Source: Terriglobia bacterium (GTDB lineage: Bacteria; Pseudomonadota; Alphaproteobacteria; Acetobacterales; Acetobacteraceae). Taken from it: 37,981 nucleotides of DNA. The stretch lies in the NCBI GenBank assembly GCA_023511585.1, contig JAIMBF010000020.1, positions 1 to 37,981 of the forward strand. The letters are read 5' to 3'. This document shows, piece after piece, positions 1-8,200 of this stretch. Position numbers and translations under genes: made by a program. The stretch's first letter is position 1; every line of letters begins with the position of its first letter. Below the pieces are notes generated by a model that saw nothing but the letters and a program-made list of their open reading frames with translations, was not told the DNA's origin and ran no database searches.

Positions 1-986
1 TTCGGGCCGCCATAGAGCTGATCGCCGTTGCCCCCGCCGACGAGGGTCACCGGGCCGCTCCCGCCGACCATGAGGTTGTTGCCGGCCGTGCCGCCGAAGA
101 AAGTGCCGCCGCCTGTACCGCCCCAGACGGTAACGGAACCGACTCCTCCCTCTACCGTCATCATGCCCGAGCCGCCGACGATGATATTATTTTGCGCCCC
201 GGGAACCGTATTGGCATCGATGAAGGTCATCGAACCGCTACCGCCGAACACGGTATCGTTGGTGCCGGTCGCAAAGACGGTATCATTGCCCGAGCCGCCG
301 ATAATCATGTCTTGCCCGGCCGAGGAAACGAGATCATTGCCGCTGCCGAGCCCGATCGTGTCCATACCGCTGGCGCCGGTGACAATGGTGTCGTTGCCGG
401 CATTGGCCCAGACCTGATTGGTCCCGCCTTCCAGCACAAAGTTCCAGGAGCCCATGTGGCTGGCTCCCGTCACGATGATATTTGTGCCGCCCTCGGCCAC
501 GAAGGCACCATTCGCCGACTCCGCGAAGAAGGTCATGCCCCCGTTGCCGGTCGCCACATATTGGAAGGGCTGGGCGCTATCCACCACAGTCAACGGCACG
601 GTGCTGTCGCTGATCAGCCCGACGATATTGTTGCCGGTCAGATCCAGAAGCGGCGCGCCGGGGGTTGTAATATCCGCAAACAGCAAGGTCGGCTGCGAGA
701 GCGGGTAGATATCATAGGGCGCAGAAGAGATCACCAGCGGCGACCACGGTATGCCGTTGACGGTCGCCGACATCATTGCCTGCACGAACCCCGGCGGCAG
801 GCTGTCGACAAAGCTGGTGAACCCACTCGGAATAACAGGCGTCGGCGCGGGTGGGGGCGGTGGGCCAGGCGGGGCTATCCGATCATCGGGATCTTCGTTG
901 CCGTTCGGAGCCTGGCCGTGCAGATCACCCTGCCAATCGGGATCGTTCGCGTCACCAAAGCCACCATCATAACCCTGATCAGCCAT
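1..986 (-). CDS. RTX-like Gly/Asp-rich repeat protein, 5' part only (truncated by window edge)
   Basis: An open frame of 328 codons runs from an ATG at 986 off the left edge with no stop, so only the N-terminal part is present. The ATG follows a clear Shine-Dalgarno AGGGAGG (994-1000, minus strand). The N-terminus is acidic and hydrophilic with a proline run near residues 39-48 and has no signal peptide. From about residue 190 the chain is rich in Gly/Asn/Asp, with repeated units such as GSGNDTV, GNDTIVTG and IIVGGSG. These are degenerate forms of the calcium-binding nonapeptide of type I-secreted RTX proteins. Family knowledge suggests export by an ABC/TolC system using a C-terminal signal, which lies outside the window. 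A TTATAA (1027-1032) upstream could be a -10 element. The ligand and role are unknown, and the protein has no visible link to the aromatic genes. Confidence 0.7.
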   Translation of the reverse strand, partial: MADQGYDGGFGDANDPDWQGDLHGQAPNGNEDPDDRIAPPGPPPPPAPTPVIPSGFTSFVDSLPPGFVQAMMSATVNGIPWSPLVISSAPYDIYPLSQPTLLFADITTPGAPLLDLTGNNIVGLISDSTVPLTVVDSAQPFQYVATGNGGMTFFAESANGAFVAEGGTNIIVTGASHMGSWNFVLEGGTNQVWANAGNDTIVTGASGMDTIGLGSGNDLVSSAGQDMIIGGSGNDTVFATGTNDTVFGGSGSMTFIDANTVPGAQNNIIVGGSGMMTVEGGVGSVTVWGGTGGGTFFGGTAGNNLMVGGSGPVTLVGGGNGDQLYGGP

Positions 987-1171
987 TATTGATCCTCCCT
1001 CTGCTGTGAGTGAGTCCGTGAGGGATTTATAAGTTCGAAAGGCGAGGAGAGGATATTAATATTCGTTTAAGGATATTCACGGCGCTGTGAGCCGGGAATC
1101 CGGTCCTCGGGGCCCGCCAGGGGCATCGAACGCACTGAGTTTGGTCGAATACGGCTTTTGAGGCGACGCTA

Positions 1172-2887
1172 TCAGATGCCGTTGCGCCACCGCCGCTCCG
1201 CGTCATCCCATGCCGCCAACGGTTGCAAATCGGGAACCCAGGCAAGCCCGGTCTTGGAATCCGACGACACTGCCTCCGGGGTGACGACGACATCGAGCAA
1301 GGCAGGGCGATTGGCTAGGGCGCGTGCAATCGCGGGCTTGAGCTGGTCCTCACGCTCCACCCGCTCGGCATGCATGCCGAACCCGCGCGCCATCGCCGCG
1401 TAATCACTGAACTGCAGCCGCGTGCCGACAACCTTGCCGTGGGTTACGGTCTGATCATGGACCTCGATTTGCCAAGCACCATTGTTGGCGACGACAATCA
1501 GCACCGGCGCCTGATGACGCACCGCAGTATCGATCTCGATGGCGTTAAAGCCGAACGCGCCGTCGCCGGTCGCGACCACCACTAAGCGGTTGGGAAAGGC
1601 AAGGCTCGCGGCAATGCCATAGGGCACACCGATGCCGATGCAGCCAAACGGTCCCGGATCGAGCATCATCGAGGCCGAGAGTCCGACACGGGCAAAGCTG
1701 AGAAAATCACCGCCATCTATGATCGCGATGGCGGTCTCGTCCAGCGCTTCTTGTAGCGCCGCCAATACCCGGTTGGGATGCAGCCGGCCATCGCTGCCGG
1801 CCGGTGCGGTTGCCATCATCAGACGGAGCTTTTTCGCCCGCTCTTCATGTCCTTTGCGCAGTTTCGCCGCCCATGCCTGATCGATCGCGGAACGCCGATT
1901 GCCGCTTGCTTCGACGAGGGCGCGAAGAGCCGCGGCCGGTGTTGCGAGGATTTCGACATCGCCGCGGCGGTTGTCACGCAGCTCACCGGGAACGTCGGCG
2001 ATCCGGACAAAGCGCGCTTCGCCAAAAATCGCCGGGGATCCATAGGCGAGCTGAAAATCGAGCCTCCGCCCGACCGTAAGCACAACATCGGCATCGCCCA
2101 TCACGGCGCCCCGCATCGCCGCGACGACGGCGGGGTGGCTGTCAGGAACCAGACCACGGCTCTCTCCTGTGTCGAGGTAAACCGCACCCAGCTTGTCGAG
2201 AAGAGTGACGAGTTCGGGGCCGGCACCGCGGGCGCCACGCCCGGAGATCACCAGGACACGCCGCGCCCCCCAGAGGAGATCAACCGCCTCGGCGACACGC
2301 GCGGGATCAGGGAGCATGACCGGGCGCTGCTTGGCGCGCAAATGTTCTTCTCGTTGCATCGGTTTAGGTACTTCGCGCCGCACGACATCGACCGGGAAAT
2401 CGATGTAGGCTGGCCCGGGCTCACCGCCCTCGCCAAAGGCACGCGCAATCGCTTCATCGAGTTCGATCAGCGCCAAAGCGGGATCCCGCACCGTGCGGGC
2501 ATATCGCGTGATCGCGCCAACGAGCCGCGTGTGATCGAGATCCTGCAAACCGCCGCGGTTTTCCTGAGCCATCGGGCTGGTGCCGGAGATCACGAGAACC
2601 GGGGCACGGGAGACATGGGCATTGGCGATACCGGTCATGGCGTTGGTGACGCCCGGGCCCGCGGTCACCAGGGCGACGCCGAGATTGCCCGTGAGCTCGG
2701 CATGAGCCTGCGCCATATGCACCGCCGCCCGCTCGTCGCGCACGTCAATGATGCGGATACCCTCTGCATCGAGCCGCATCCAAATCGGCATGATATGGCC
2801 GCCGCAAAGGGCGAAAACGCGATCGATGTCGCGCTGCTTCAACAAGCGGGCGATCTGGGCGGCGACACTGTCTGGGTGAATCGTCAT
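1172..2887 (-). CDS. TPP-dependent enzyme, ILVBL/HACL2-like (possible 2-hydroxyacyl-CoA lyase)
   Basis: This 571-residue protein has the three-domain layout of the acetolactate synthase superfamily. An N-terminal Pyr domain carries the probable catalytic Glu in DVRDERAA (about residue 52). A central nucleotide-binding-like domain follows, then a C-terminal PP domain with the TPP motif beginning GDGAFGFNAIEID and ending VVANN. The motifs CGGHIMP and QENRGGLQDLDH resemble the corresponding parts of human ILVBL/HACL2 (GGHISP, QNRGALQAVDQ) more than anabolic IlvB. That family cleaves 2-hydroxyacyl-CoAs to an aldehyde or ketone plus formyl-CoA. The gene lies 36 bp after an acyl-CoA synthetase and ends the gntR-MFS-ligase-lyase operon, so a CoA-ester substrate made by the ligase is a reasonable inference. 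The ribosome-binding site is weak. Alternatives are a 2-oxoacid decarboxylase such as a benzoylformate decarboxylase relative, or another carboligase. Confidence 0.75.
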   Translation of the reverse strand: MTIHPDSVAAQIARLLKQRDIDRVFALCGGHIMPIWMRLDAEGIRIIDVRDERAAVHMAQAHAELTGNLGVALVTAGPGVTNAMTGIANAHVSRAPVLVISGTSPMAQENRGGLQDLDHTRLVGAITRYARTVRDPALALIELDEAIARAFGEGGEPGPAYIDFPVDVVRREVPKPMQREEHLRAKQRPVMLPDPARVAEAVDLLWGARRVLVISGRGARGAGPELVTLLDKLGAVYLDTGESRGLVPDSHPAVVAAMRGAVMGDADVVLTVGRRLDFQLAYGSPAIFGEARFVRIADVPGELRDNRRGDVEILATPAAALRALVEASGNRRSAIDQAWAAKLRKGHEERAKKLRLMMATAPAGSDGRLHPNRVLAALQEALDETAIAIIDGGDFLSFARVGLSASMMLDPGPFGCIGIGVPYGIAASLAFPNRLVVVATGDGAFGFNAIEIDTAVRHQAPVLIVVANNGAWQIEVHDQTVTHGKVVGTRLQFSDYAAMARGFGMHAERVEREDQLKPAIARALANRPALLDVVVTPEAVSSDSKTGLAWVPDLQPLAAWDDAERRWRNGI

Positions 2888-2923
2888 GGTTTCGCTTTCA
2901 AGTGTGGGGAAAGATGTAGGGTT

Positions 2924-4498
2924 TCACGGCGCGCGCGCTGGCGGCTTGCCGGAAAAACGTTCTTTCAATACGCGATGAAGGATTTTTCCGGTCGCCGTAC
3001 GTGGCATTTCGTCTTCGCGCAGGAACGAGCACGAGCGCGGGCGCTTGTAGCCGGCAATCCGGCTTTTGCACCAGGCAAGCAGCTCCGCCTCGCTCGTGCT
3101 TGCGCCCTCTTGAAGGATAATCACGGCGTGCACTCGCTCGCCCCATTTCTCGTCAGGAACACCAATCACCGCGACATCACGAACCGCGGGATGGGCAGCG
3201 AGAACCGATTCCACTTCGGATGGGTAAACATTTTCTCCGCCCGAAATGATCATGTTGCTTTTCCGGTCAACGAGGTAGATGTAACCATCCGCGTCGCGCC
3301 GTGCCATGTCGCCGACGGTGCAATAATCGCCGCGAAACGCCTCGCGGGTTTTCTCCGGTAATTTCCAATAACCGTCAAAAGTATGCGGATTGTTGGAGTA
3401 GAGCTCACCAACTTCGCCGGTCGGCACCTCGTTGCCGGCGTCATCGAGAAGCCGGATCGGCGCCGCACCGATACACTCGCGCCCGACCGAACCGAGCTTG
3501 GAAAATTGCTCCTCGGGGCGCAACACGGTAACCCAACCTGCCTCGCTCGAGCCGTAAATTTCATAGAGGCCGGAGTTTGGAAACATCTCCATGACCGCGC
3601 GCTTCGTTTCCTCGCGCGCCGGGGCCGAGGAGATCACCAGCTTGGCGATCTGGCTTCGCTCCGAAAGAGCGCGCGCGGCGGCAGAAAGGCCGAGCATCAT
3701 GATGTAATGCGTTGGAACCAGCGAGGTGAAAGTGGCACCGCTCTCGACAAGCGTACGCACACAATGCTCAGGGTCGAAACTGCGGCGCGAGTAGATCGCC
3801 GTTTCGGCGCCGCAATAGACGAAAGCGCAAAAGAAATTCAGCGAATTAGCGTGACACATCGGCATCACCAAGAGCGCGCGGTCGGCGCGGTGAAGGCCGA
3901 ATTCGATCTCTGTGACCAGCGAGAGCAACACAGCAGCCTGATGGCTGCGCAGCACGCCCTTGGGCCGGCCGCTGGTGCCCGAGGTATACATCAGCGTCCA
4001 CGGATCGGAGGGCACGACGCGCTGCCCCGGCTCGTCATCTTTCGCTTCTGCGATCAGCGCTTCATATGTGCGGTATCGCGGTTCTGAAACCGCTGACCCC
4101 AAGAAGATGATATTGGCGCGGGGAACGGTAAGATTGACCTCGATTTCCTGAAGAACGCCCGCGAATGCATCCTCGAAAATCAGCGCCGCAGCCTCGGCGT
4201 TGTTCACGATATACGCGATCTCGGGGCCACTTAGACGGAAGTTGATCGGCACCGCGATCAATCCGGCCTTGGCCGTGGCGGCGTAGATTTCCAGCCACTC
4301 GAGCCGGTTGTAGGCAAGCACGGCAACGCGATCGCCTTTGACGAGACCAAGACCGAGCAACGCGTTGGCAAGGCGGCAGGCACGCTGGTTCCAGTTCCGG
4401 AACGTCATCGCGCGGGTAAGATCGCGGGCGCCGATCCGCTCGGGAAACAAATGGGCGTGAACGGAGAGCATAGCGCCGACGGTCAATGGTTCTCTCAT
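2924..4498 (-). CDS. AMP-forming acyl-CoA synthetase (ANL superfamily), substrate unknown
   Basis: The 524-residue protein has the complete ANL adenylation fold. It shows the P-loop YTSGTSGRPKG at 171-181, the A5-type motif YGSSEAGW near 316, the hinge region DRKSNMIISGGENVYPSEVE near 417, and the C-terminal catalytic-lysine motif PRTATGKIL. It should convert a carboxylic acid, ATP and CoA to acyl-CoA, AMP and PPi in the cytoplasm. The ATG at 4498 follows AGGGAAG. It sits between an organic-acid-type MFS transporter and a HACL-like TPP enzyme, and its expression is probably set by the upstream GntR protein. The pairing suggests it activates an imported, possibly 2-hydroxy, acid for cleavage by the next gene. 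It is clearly different from the benzoate-CoA ligase at 12669-14315. The substrate cannot be read from the sequence. Confidence 0.85.
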   Translation of the reverse strand: MREPLTVGAMLSVHAHLFPERIGARDLTRAMTFRNWNQRACRLANALLGLGLVKGDRVAVLAYNRLEWLEIYAATAKAGLIAVPINFRLSGPEIAYIVNNAEAAALIFEDAFAGVLQEIEVNLTVPRANIIFLGSAVSEPRYRTYEALIAEAKDDEPGQRVVPSDPWTLMYTSGTSGRPKGVLRSHQAAVLLSLVTEIEFGLHRADRALLVMPMCHANSLNFFCAFVYCGAETAIYSRRSFDPEHCVRTLVESGATFTSLVPTHYIMMLGLSAAARALSERSQIAKLVISSAPAREETKRAVMEMFPNSGLYEIYGSSEAGWVTVLRPEEQFSKLGSVGRECIGAAPIRLLDDAGNEVPTGEVGELYSNNPHTFDGYWKLPEKTREAFRGDYCTVGDMARRDADGYIYLVDRKSNMIISGGENVYPSEVESVLAAHPAVRDVAVIGVPDEKWGERVHAVIILQEGASTSEAELLAWCKSRIAGYKRPRSCSFLREDEMPRTATGKILHRVLKERFSGKPPARAP

Positions 4499-4559
4499 GT
4501 AGTAGCTTCCCTGGAGATTACGAAACGAAAACGTAGACCACAGGCCTCTCTTGCCATTT

Positions 4560-5870
4560 TCACTTGTTGACGAACCTCGCCGGAATGGCGAGAACGAGCA
4601 AGCCGCTCAGCACCATCAGAGCAGCAAAGACAGAGAGGCTCACAGCGTTGCTGTGTGTCAGCGCAGCAAGCCAGCCGACGATATTGTTGGTCGTGAAGCC
4701 TGCGAGATTGCCGAGCGAATTGATGAGCGCGATCCCCGCGGCCGCCGCGGCCCCGCCCAGAAATGCGGCGGGTAAACTCCAAAACGCCGCCTGCGCGCTC
4801 AAGGCGCCGGCAACCGCCGCGACAAGCCCAACCATCGCCATTGCGATCCCACCGCCGGCCCAGGCCACGAGGACGAAGCCGAGCGCGGTTGCAAGACACG
4901 GCACCAGCGTGTGCCAGCGGCGCTCGCGCAGGCGATCGGCGCTGGCATTGACAACGATCATCGCAATCACCGCGGCTATATAGGGGATCGCGGTAAGCAG
5001 GCCGATTGCCAAAGGATCGGCCACCCCCGTCTGCTTGATGATGGTCGGAACCCAGAAGCTATTGAGGTAAATGCTGCTGACGATACCGAAATAGATGAGG
5101 CCGAGCAGCCACACCCGCGGTGTTCGGAAGGCCACCGACAAGTTTGAGAAATCTTCCTTTTTTCTATCTTCGTCAGCGATATTGCGGCCGATGAGCTGCT
5201 TCTCCGCATCGTTGAGCCATTTCGCGGAGGCGACGTGATCATCGAGATAAAACAGGGTGACGACGCCGAGCACCAGGGAGGGAATGGTTTCAATGAGGAA
5301 CAGCCATTGCCAGCCGCTGAGGCCGTGCGCGCCGCTCACCGCTTTCAAGATCCAGCCGGAGATGGGACCGCCGAGGATGCTCGACATCGGGATCGCCGTA
5401 AGGAAAATTGCGGTAATCCGTCCGCGCCACCGCGCCGGATACCAGTAAGTGAGATAGAGCAACACACCGGGAATAAACCCAGCTTCGGCGACACCGAGCA
5501 GAAAACGCAAGATATAGAAACTCAGCGGAGTGCGGACAAAAATCATCGCGCCGGAGAGCAGGCCCCAGGTAATCATGATCCGCGCGATCCAGAGCCGCGC
5601 CCCCACCCGGTGCAAGACGATGTTGCTCGGCACCTCGACGAGAACGTAGCCGATGAAAAACACGCTCGCGCCAAATGCATAGACTTGCTCGCTGAATTTC
5701 AGTTCGTCGAGCATTTGCAGCTTAGCGAAGGCGACGTTTATGCGATCGAGATAGGCTGCGAAATAGCAAAGGAACAGGAACGGCACGATACGTAGGGTGA
5801 CCTTACGATAAGTCGCGCTCTCGAAACGAAGCGGCAGAGAGTCGGCGGTGATACGGGCGGCCTGTGACAT
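4560..5870 (-). CDS. MFS transporter, anion:cation symporter (ACS) type
   Basis: The 436-residue protein has about 12 hydrophobic segments and a long cytoplasmic loop in the middle (around residues 205-235), as in the major facilitator superfamily. The sequence YLDRINVAFAKLQM after the first membrane segment matches the ACS family signature. That family carries organic anions such as tartrate, phthalate, hexuronates and 4-hydroxyphenylacetate. An in-frame TTG at 5888 would extend the protein by six residues, but the GGGAGG just upstream of the ATG at 5870 would then be inside the coding sequence, so the ATG is preferred. The gene lies between gntR and the acyl-CoA synthetase. It probably imports the acid that the synthetase activates. 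Confidence 0.85.
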   Translation of the reverse strand: MSQAARITADSLPLRFESATYRKVTLRIVPFLFLCYFAAYLDRINVAFAKLQMLDELKFSEQVYAFGASVFFIGYVLVEVPSNIVLHRVGARLWIARIMITWGLLSGAMIFVRTPLSFYILRFLLGVAEAGFIPGVLLYLTYWYPARWRGRITAIFLTAIPMSSILGGPISGWILKAVSGAHGLSGWQWLFLIETIPSLVLGVVTLFYLDDHVASAKWLNDAEKQLIGRNIADEDRKKEDFSNLSVAFRTPRVWLLGLIYFGIVSSIYLNSFWVPTIIKQTGVADPLAIGLLTAIPYIAAVIAMIVVNASADRLRERRWHTLVPCLATALGFVLVAWAGGGIAMAMVGLVAAVAGALSAQAAFWSLPAAFLGGAAAAAGIALINSLGNLAGFTTNNIVGWLAALTHSNAVSLSVFAALMVLSGLLVLAIPARFVNK

Positions 5871-5932
5871 GGGTTTGCGTCCTCCCAAAAATTACCAACG
5901 TGGCCGAAACGACGTGCCGGTCGCGGTGGCCA

Positions 5933-6640
5933 TCAAAGCTGCGTTTCGTGTTGCCACTTTACTTCGGCCGCATTGCCGTTTGGTGCGGCGGCCGCGAGTC
6001 TGGTTGCCGCGCTCTCGATATGGCTTAAAATGAGAGATTCGGCGTCGCCGGTGGCGCCGGTGGTGATCGCCACCAAGATTTCACGGTGCTGCTGCCAGAT
6101 GCCGTTTGGCTCCGATTTGCGCAGCACCTCGCCCATGACGCGGCGGAGGAAACGCCAGTGGATTTCGGCTGTCGGGCGGATCATCGGATTGCCCGAGGCA
6201 TCGTAAACGAAGGCATGAAACGCAATGTCGTGGGCGATCATGTCTCTGATCGCGCCGGCGGAAACGGCGGCGAATCCCGCTTGCAGGATGTACTCGCCCT
6301 GGCGCCTGATTTGCGCCGCGATCTCCGGTGAGGCGGCGCAGCGTCGTGCCGCAAGCCGCGCAGCGAGGGCATCCAAGCTTGCCCGCACCTGATAGCGGTC
6401 GCGCACAATCTGCATATCAAGCGGAGCGACGACGAGCCCACGTCGGCCGGCGTCTTGGACGATGGCGTCGCTTTTGAGCAGCAGCAAGGCTTGCTGGATA
6501 GGCTGGCGAGAGACGCCGTACCGCTCGGCCAGGACCTCCTGAACAAGGCGGGTGTTAGGTGGAAAGGTTCCATCGGCGATTTCGCCGACGATCGCATCAT
6601 AAACCTGTTCGACGAGGCTGGGGTGGGGGGCAAGATGCAT
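5933..6640 (-). CDS. GntR-family regulator, FadR/FCD subgroup
   Basis: The 235-residue protein begins with a winged helix (about residues 8-72) containing the recognition helix sequence ERYGVSRQPIQQALLLL, typical of GntR proteins. It is followed by an alpha-helical FCD ligand-binding domain. Histidines that usually bind a metal are visible in HDIAFHAF, QQHREILV and LSHIESAA. FCD regulators commonly bind small carboxylic acids and repress a neighbouring catabolic operon. It is the first gene of the operon with the MFS transporter, ligase and TPP enzyme. Two copies of a 13-bp element lie 11 bp upstream of its start, which suggests autoregulation. The ribosome-binding site is weak (CAGGTC). The effector is unknown; the acid imported by the MFS protein, or its CoA ester, is the obvious candidate. 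Confidence 0.9.
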   Translation of the reverse strand: MHLAPHPSLVEQVYDAIVGEIADGTFPPNTRLVQEVLAERYGVSRQPIQQALLLLKSDAIVQDAGRRGLVVAPLDMQIVRDRYQVRASLDALAARLAARRCAASPEIAAQIRRQGEYILQAGFAAVSAGAIRDMIAHDIAFHAFVYDASGNPMIRPTAEIHWRFLRRVMGEVLRKSEPNGIWQQHREILVAITTGATGDAESLILSHIESAATRLAAAAPNGNAAEVKWQHETQL

Positions 6641-6650
6641 ATACAGACCT

Positions 6651-6684
6651 GAATTCTGAATTCTACATTCGGAATTCTGAATTC
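6651..6684. promoter_or_regulatory. Tandem 13-bp operator for the GntR regulator
   Basis: GAATTCTGAATTC occurs twice without mismatch, at 6651-6663 and 6672-6684. The copies are offset by 21 bp, close to two helical turns. Each copy is palindromic except at its central base. The distal copy overlaps the proposed -10 box and the proximal copy lies in the leader just before the gntR start, a layout expected of a repressor. Binding by the adjacent GntR protein is inferred. Confidence 0.65.
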
Positions 6685-6703
6685 AATAAAGCATGCTTGT
6701 CAA
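6674..6703 (-). promoter_or_regulatory. Sigma70-type promoter of the gntR-MFS-ligase-lyase operon
   Basis: On the minus strand a perfect TTGACA (6698-6703) is followed after 18 bp by CAGAAT (6674-6679, 4 of 6 matches to TATAAT). Transcription would start near 6667, giving a leader of about 27 nt. The -10 is embedded in the distal 13-bp operator copy. Confidence 0.5.
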
Positions 6704-6963
6704 GCGGAATTTTGCCCCTATGGCCGAATGTGAGTGAGTCGAGCGGAAAGCCGGCGAGGAAATATTGTTTAAAGCCATTCGTGGCTATGTAATCCGGGGA
6801 TTTCGGTCGTGGCGGCCGGCGGGGCGATCGAGGTCCAGGCGGCAAGCGCGCTCAGAGACGACGCGCCGCAAGCAGGGCTCTTGCCGTCCTTGGAAAATGC
6901 GCGCCCCTGAGAGAAGATCGCTCCTTGATTTTCCGTTTTGCCCGCGATGGGAAACGCAACCGC

Positions 6964-6980
6964 CCGACGGAACCCGTCGG
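6964..6980 (+). promoter_or_regulatory. Leader hairpin next to the acyl-CoA dehydrogenase RBS
   Basis: CCGACGG-AAC-CCGTCGG is a perfect 7-bp stem with a 3-nt loop. It ends 4 nt before the Shine-Dalgarno GGAGAA (6985-6990). It has no following T tract, so it is not an intrinsic terminator. It may affect translation initiation or mRNA stability. Confidence 0.35.
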
Positions 6981-6998
6981 ATATGGAGAAAACGCCTC

Positions 6999-8189
6999 AT
7001 GCGCCTCACAGAAGACCAAAAAACCCTGCAAGCGCGCGCCGCCGCCCTTTCCGACAGCTTGGTGCGCCAGCGCGCCGCCGAAATCGACCGCACCGGCCAA
7101 TACCCCTGGGATATCGTCGAGGCACTCAAGGCCGAGGCCTTTCTCGGCATGACCATCCCCAAGGAGCTCGGCGGCCAAGGCCGCAGCTTTCTCGACGCCG
7201 TCTTGGTGATCGAGCAGATGGCGCGCTCCTGCACCGTTACCGCCCGTATCGTCGTCGAAACGAACATGGGTGCCATCTCGGCCATTATGGCCTACGGCAC
7301 CGAAAAGCAGCGCAGGCTCGCCGCCGAGCTTGTTCTGAATGGCGACAAGCCGGCCATCTGCATCACGGAACCGAATGCCGGCTCCGATGCCGCCGCCATG
7401 CAAACGCGTGCCGACAAGCGCGGCAATCGCTATGTGCTCAACGGCCGCAAGCACTGGATCACCGGCGCCGGCGTCTCCCGTTTGCACCTGATCTTCGCCC
7501 GCGTTTTCGATGAACGCGGCGAAGAGCTCGGCATCGGCGGGTTCCTTGCCATCCGCGGTGAGGCCAAGGGGCTCGAAGTCACGCGGCGCGAGCCGACCAT
7601 GGGCCTTTGCGGCATGCCGGAAGGGGAAATCACGTTCACGGATCTCGAGATCCCGCCCGAGATGGAGCTGCTGCCGCCCTCCGGCTTCCGACGCGGCTTC
7701 GCCGATCTCATGAACGCCTATAACAGCCAGCGGGTCGGGGCCGGCACCGTTGCCATGGGCATCGCCGCCGGGGCGCTGGAACACGCCGTCGCCTGGGCCA
7801 AATCCCGCGAGCAATTCGGCCGGCCGATCGGCGAGTTTCAGGGTCTGCAATGGATGCTTGCCGATATGCAAACGCAGCTTACGGCCTCACGTTTGATGCT
7901 GTACGCAGCAGCGGACTCGCGCGGCCCGAACGGCAGCGCCTTTCCGGATCCGAACCTTTCCGCACAGGCAAAAATTTTTGCCTCCGAAGCCGCTATCAAA
8001 ATCGTCAACGACGCGCTGCAGATTTTCGGCGCGCGCGGCTATTCGCGGGATTTTCCACTGGAGCGCATGGCGCGCGACGTACGCATGTTCACCATCGGCG
8101 GCGGCACGGCGCAAGTGTTGCGTACCCTTGTCGCCGGCAAGCTTCTGGGTTGGAAACTGCCGCAGACGCGCGACGGTTATCTTCGCTAA
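6999..8189 (+). CDS. Acyl-CoA dehydrogenase homologue lacking the catalytic Glu (desulfinase-like)
   Basis: The 396-residue protein has the full acyl-CoA dehydrogenase fold, with FAD-binding ITEPNAGSDAA (122-132), WITGAG (153-158) and the C-terminal REQFG and IFGARGYS segments. The ATG at 6999 is chosen because GGAGAA precedes it and family homology starts there. The usual catalytic Glu of the YEGT loop is Gly (TIGGGTAQV), and the alternative isovaleryl-type position holds Gln (Q244 in YNSQRV). Arg is present at residue 83. From memory, 3-sulfinopropionyl-CoA desulfinase (Acd of Advenella) likewise has a Gln (Q246) instead of the base and an essential Arg84. A desulfinase-like, non-dehydrogenating activity is therefore plausible but unproven. 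The gene stands alone, divergent from gntR. An alternative is an unusual dehydrogenase with another base. Confidence 0.8.
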   Translation: MRLTEDQKTLQARAAALSDSLVRQRAAEIDRTGQYPWDIVEALKAEAFLGMTIPKELGGQGRSFLDAVLVIEQMARSCTVTARIVVETNMGAISAIMAYGTEKQRRLAAELVLNGDKPAICITEPNAGSDAAAMQTRADKRGNRYVLNGRKHWITGAGVSRLHLIFARVFDERGEELGIGGFLAIRGEAKGLEVTRREPTMGLCGMPEGEITFTDLEIPPEMELLPPSGFRRGFADLMNAYNSQRVGAGTVAMGIAAGALEHAVAWAKSREQFGRPIGEFQGLQWMLADMQTQLTASRLMLYAAADSRGPNGSAFPDPNLSAQAKIFASEAAIKIVNDALQIFGARGYSRDFPLERMARDVRMFTIGGGTAQVLRTLVAGKLLGWKLPQTRDGYLR

Positions 8190-8200
8190 CCCGAAGGCGC

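Larger units (their letters stand above)
6641..6998. other. Divergent intergenic region, gntR / acyl-CoA dehydrogenase (358 bp)
   Basis: The gntR-proximal 65 bp hold the operator and promoter listed separately. For the plus-strand gene a weak promoter candidate is TTGTTT (6765-6770), 17 bp, TGTAAT (6788-6793), which would give a leader of about 200 nt. A perfect hairpin sits just before the start (6964-6980). The reading frame of the dehydrogenase is open back to 6765, but that part is Arg/Pro-rich and does not look like protein. No small gene or other element was recognised in 6800-6960. Confidence 0.4.

Noticed and set aside
1-986. Glycine-rich repeats as a tandem DNA repeat or CRISPR-like array
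   Set aside because: The repetition is at protein level and degenerate; there are no regular identical repeats with unique spacers.
192-992. Plus-strand open frames, up to 266 codons, at the left edge
   Set aside because: The reverse strand encodes a coherent RTX-like protein with a good start and ribosome-binding site; the plus-strand frames are low-complexity shadows of the repeats.
1778-3361. 527-codon open frame on the plus strand
   Set aside because: It lies antisense to the TPP enzyme and ligase genes, crosses the gap between them, and has a shadow-like composition (Arg/His/Asp-rich) with no recognisable domain.
6765-6998. N-terminal extension of the acyl-CoA dehydrogenase homologue by 78 codons
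   Set aside because: The extra part is Arg/Ser/Pro-rich, unlike any targeting sequence, and the ATG at 6999 has a good ribosome-binding site where family homology begins.
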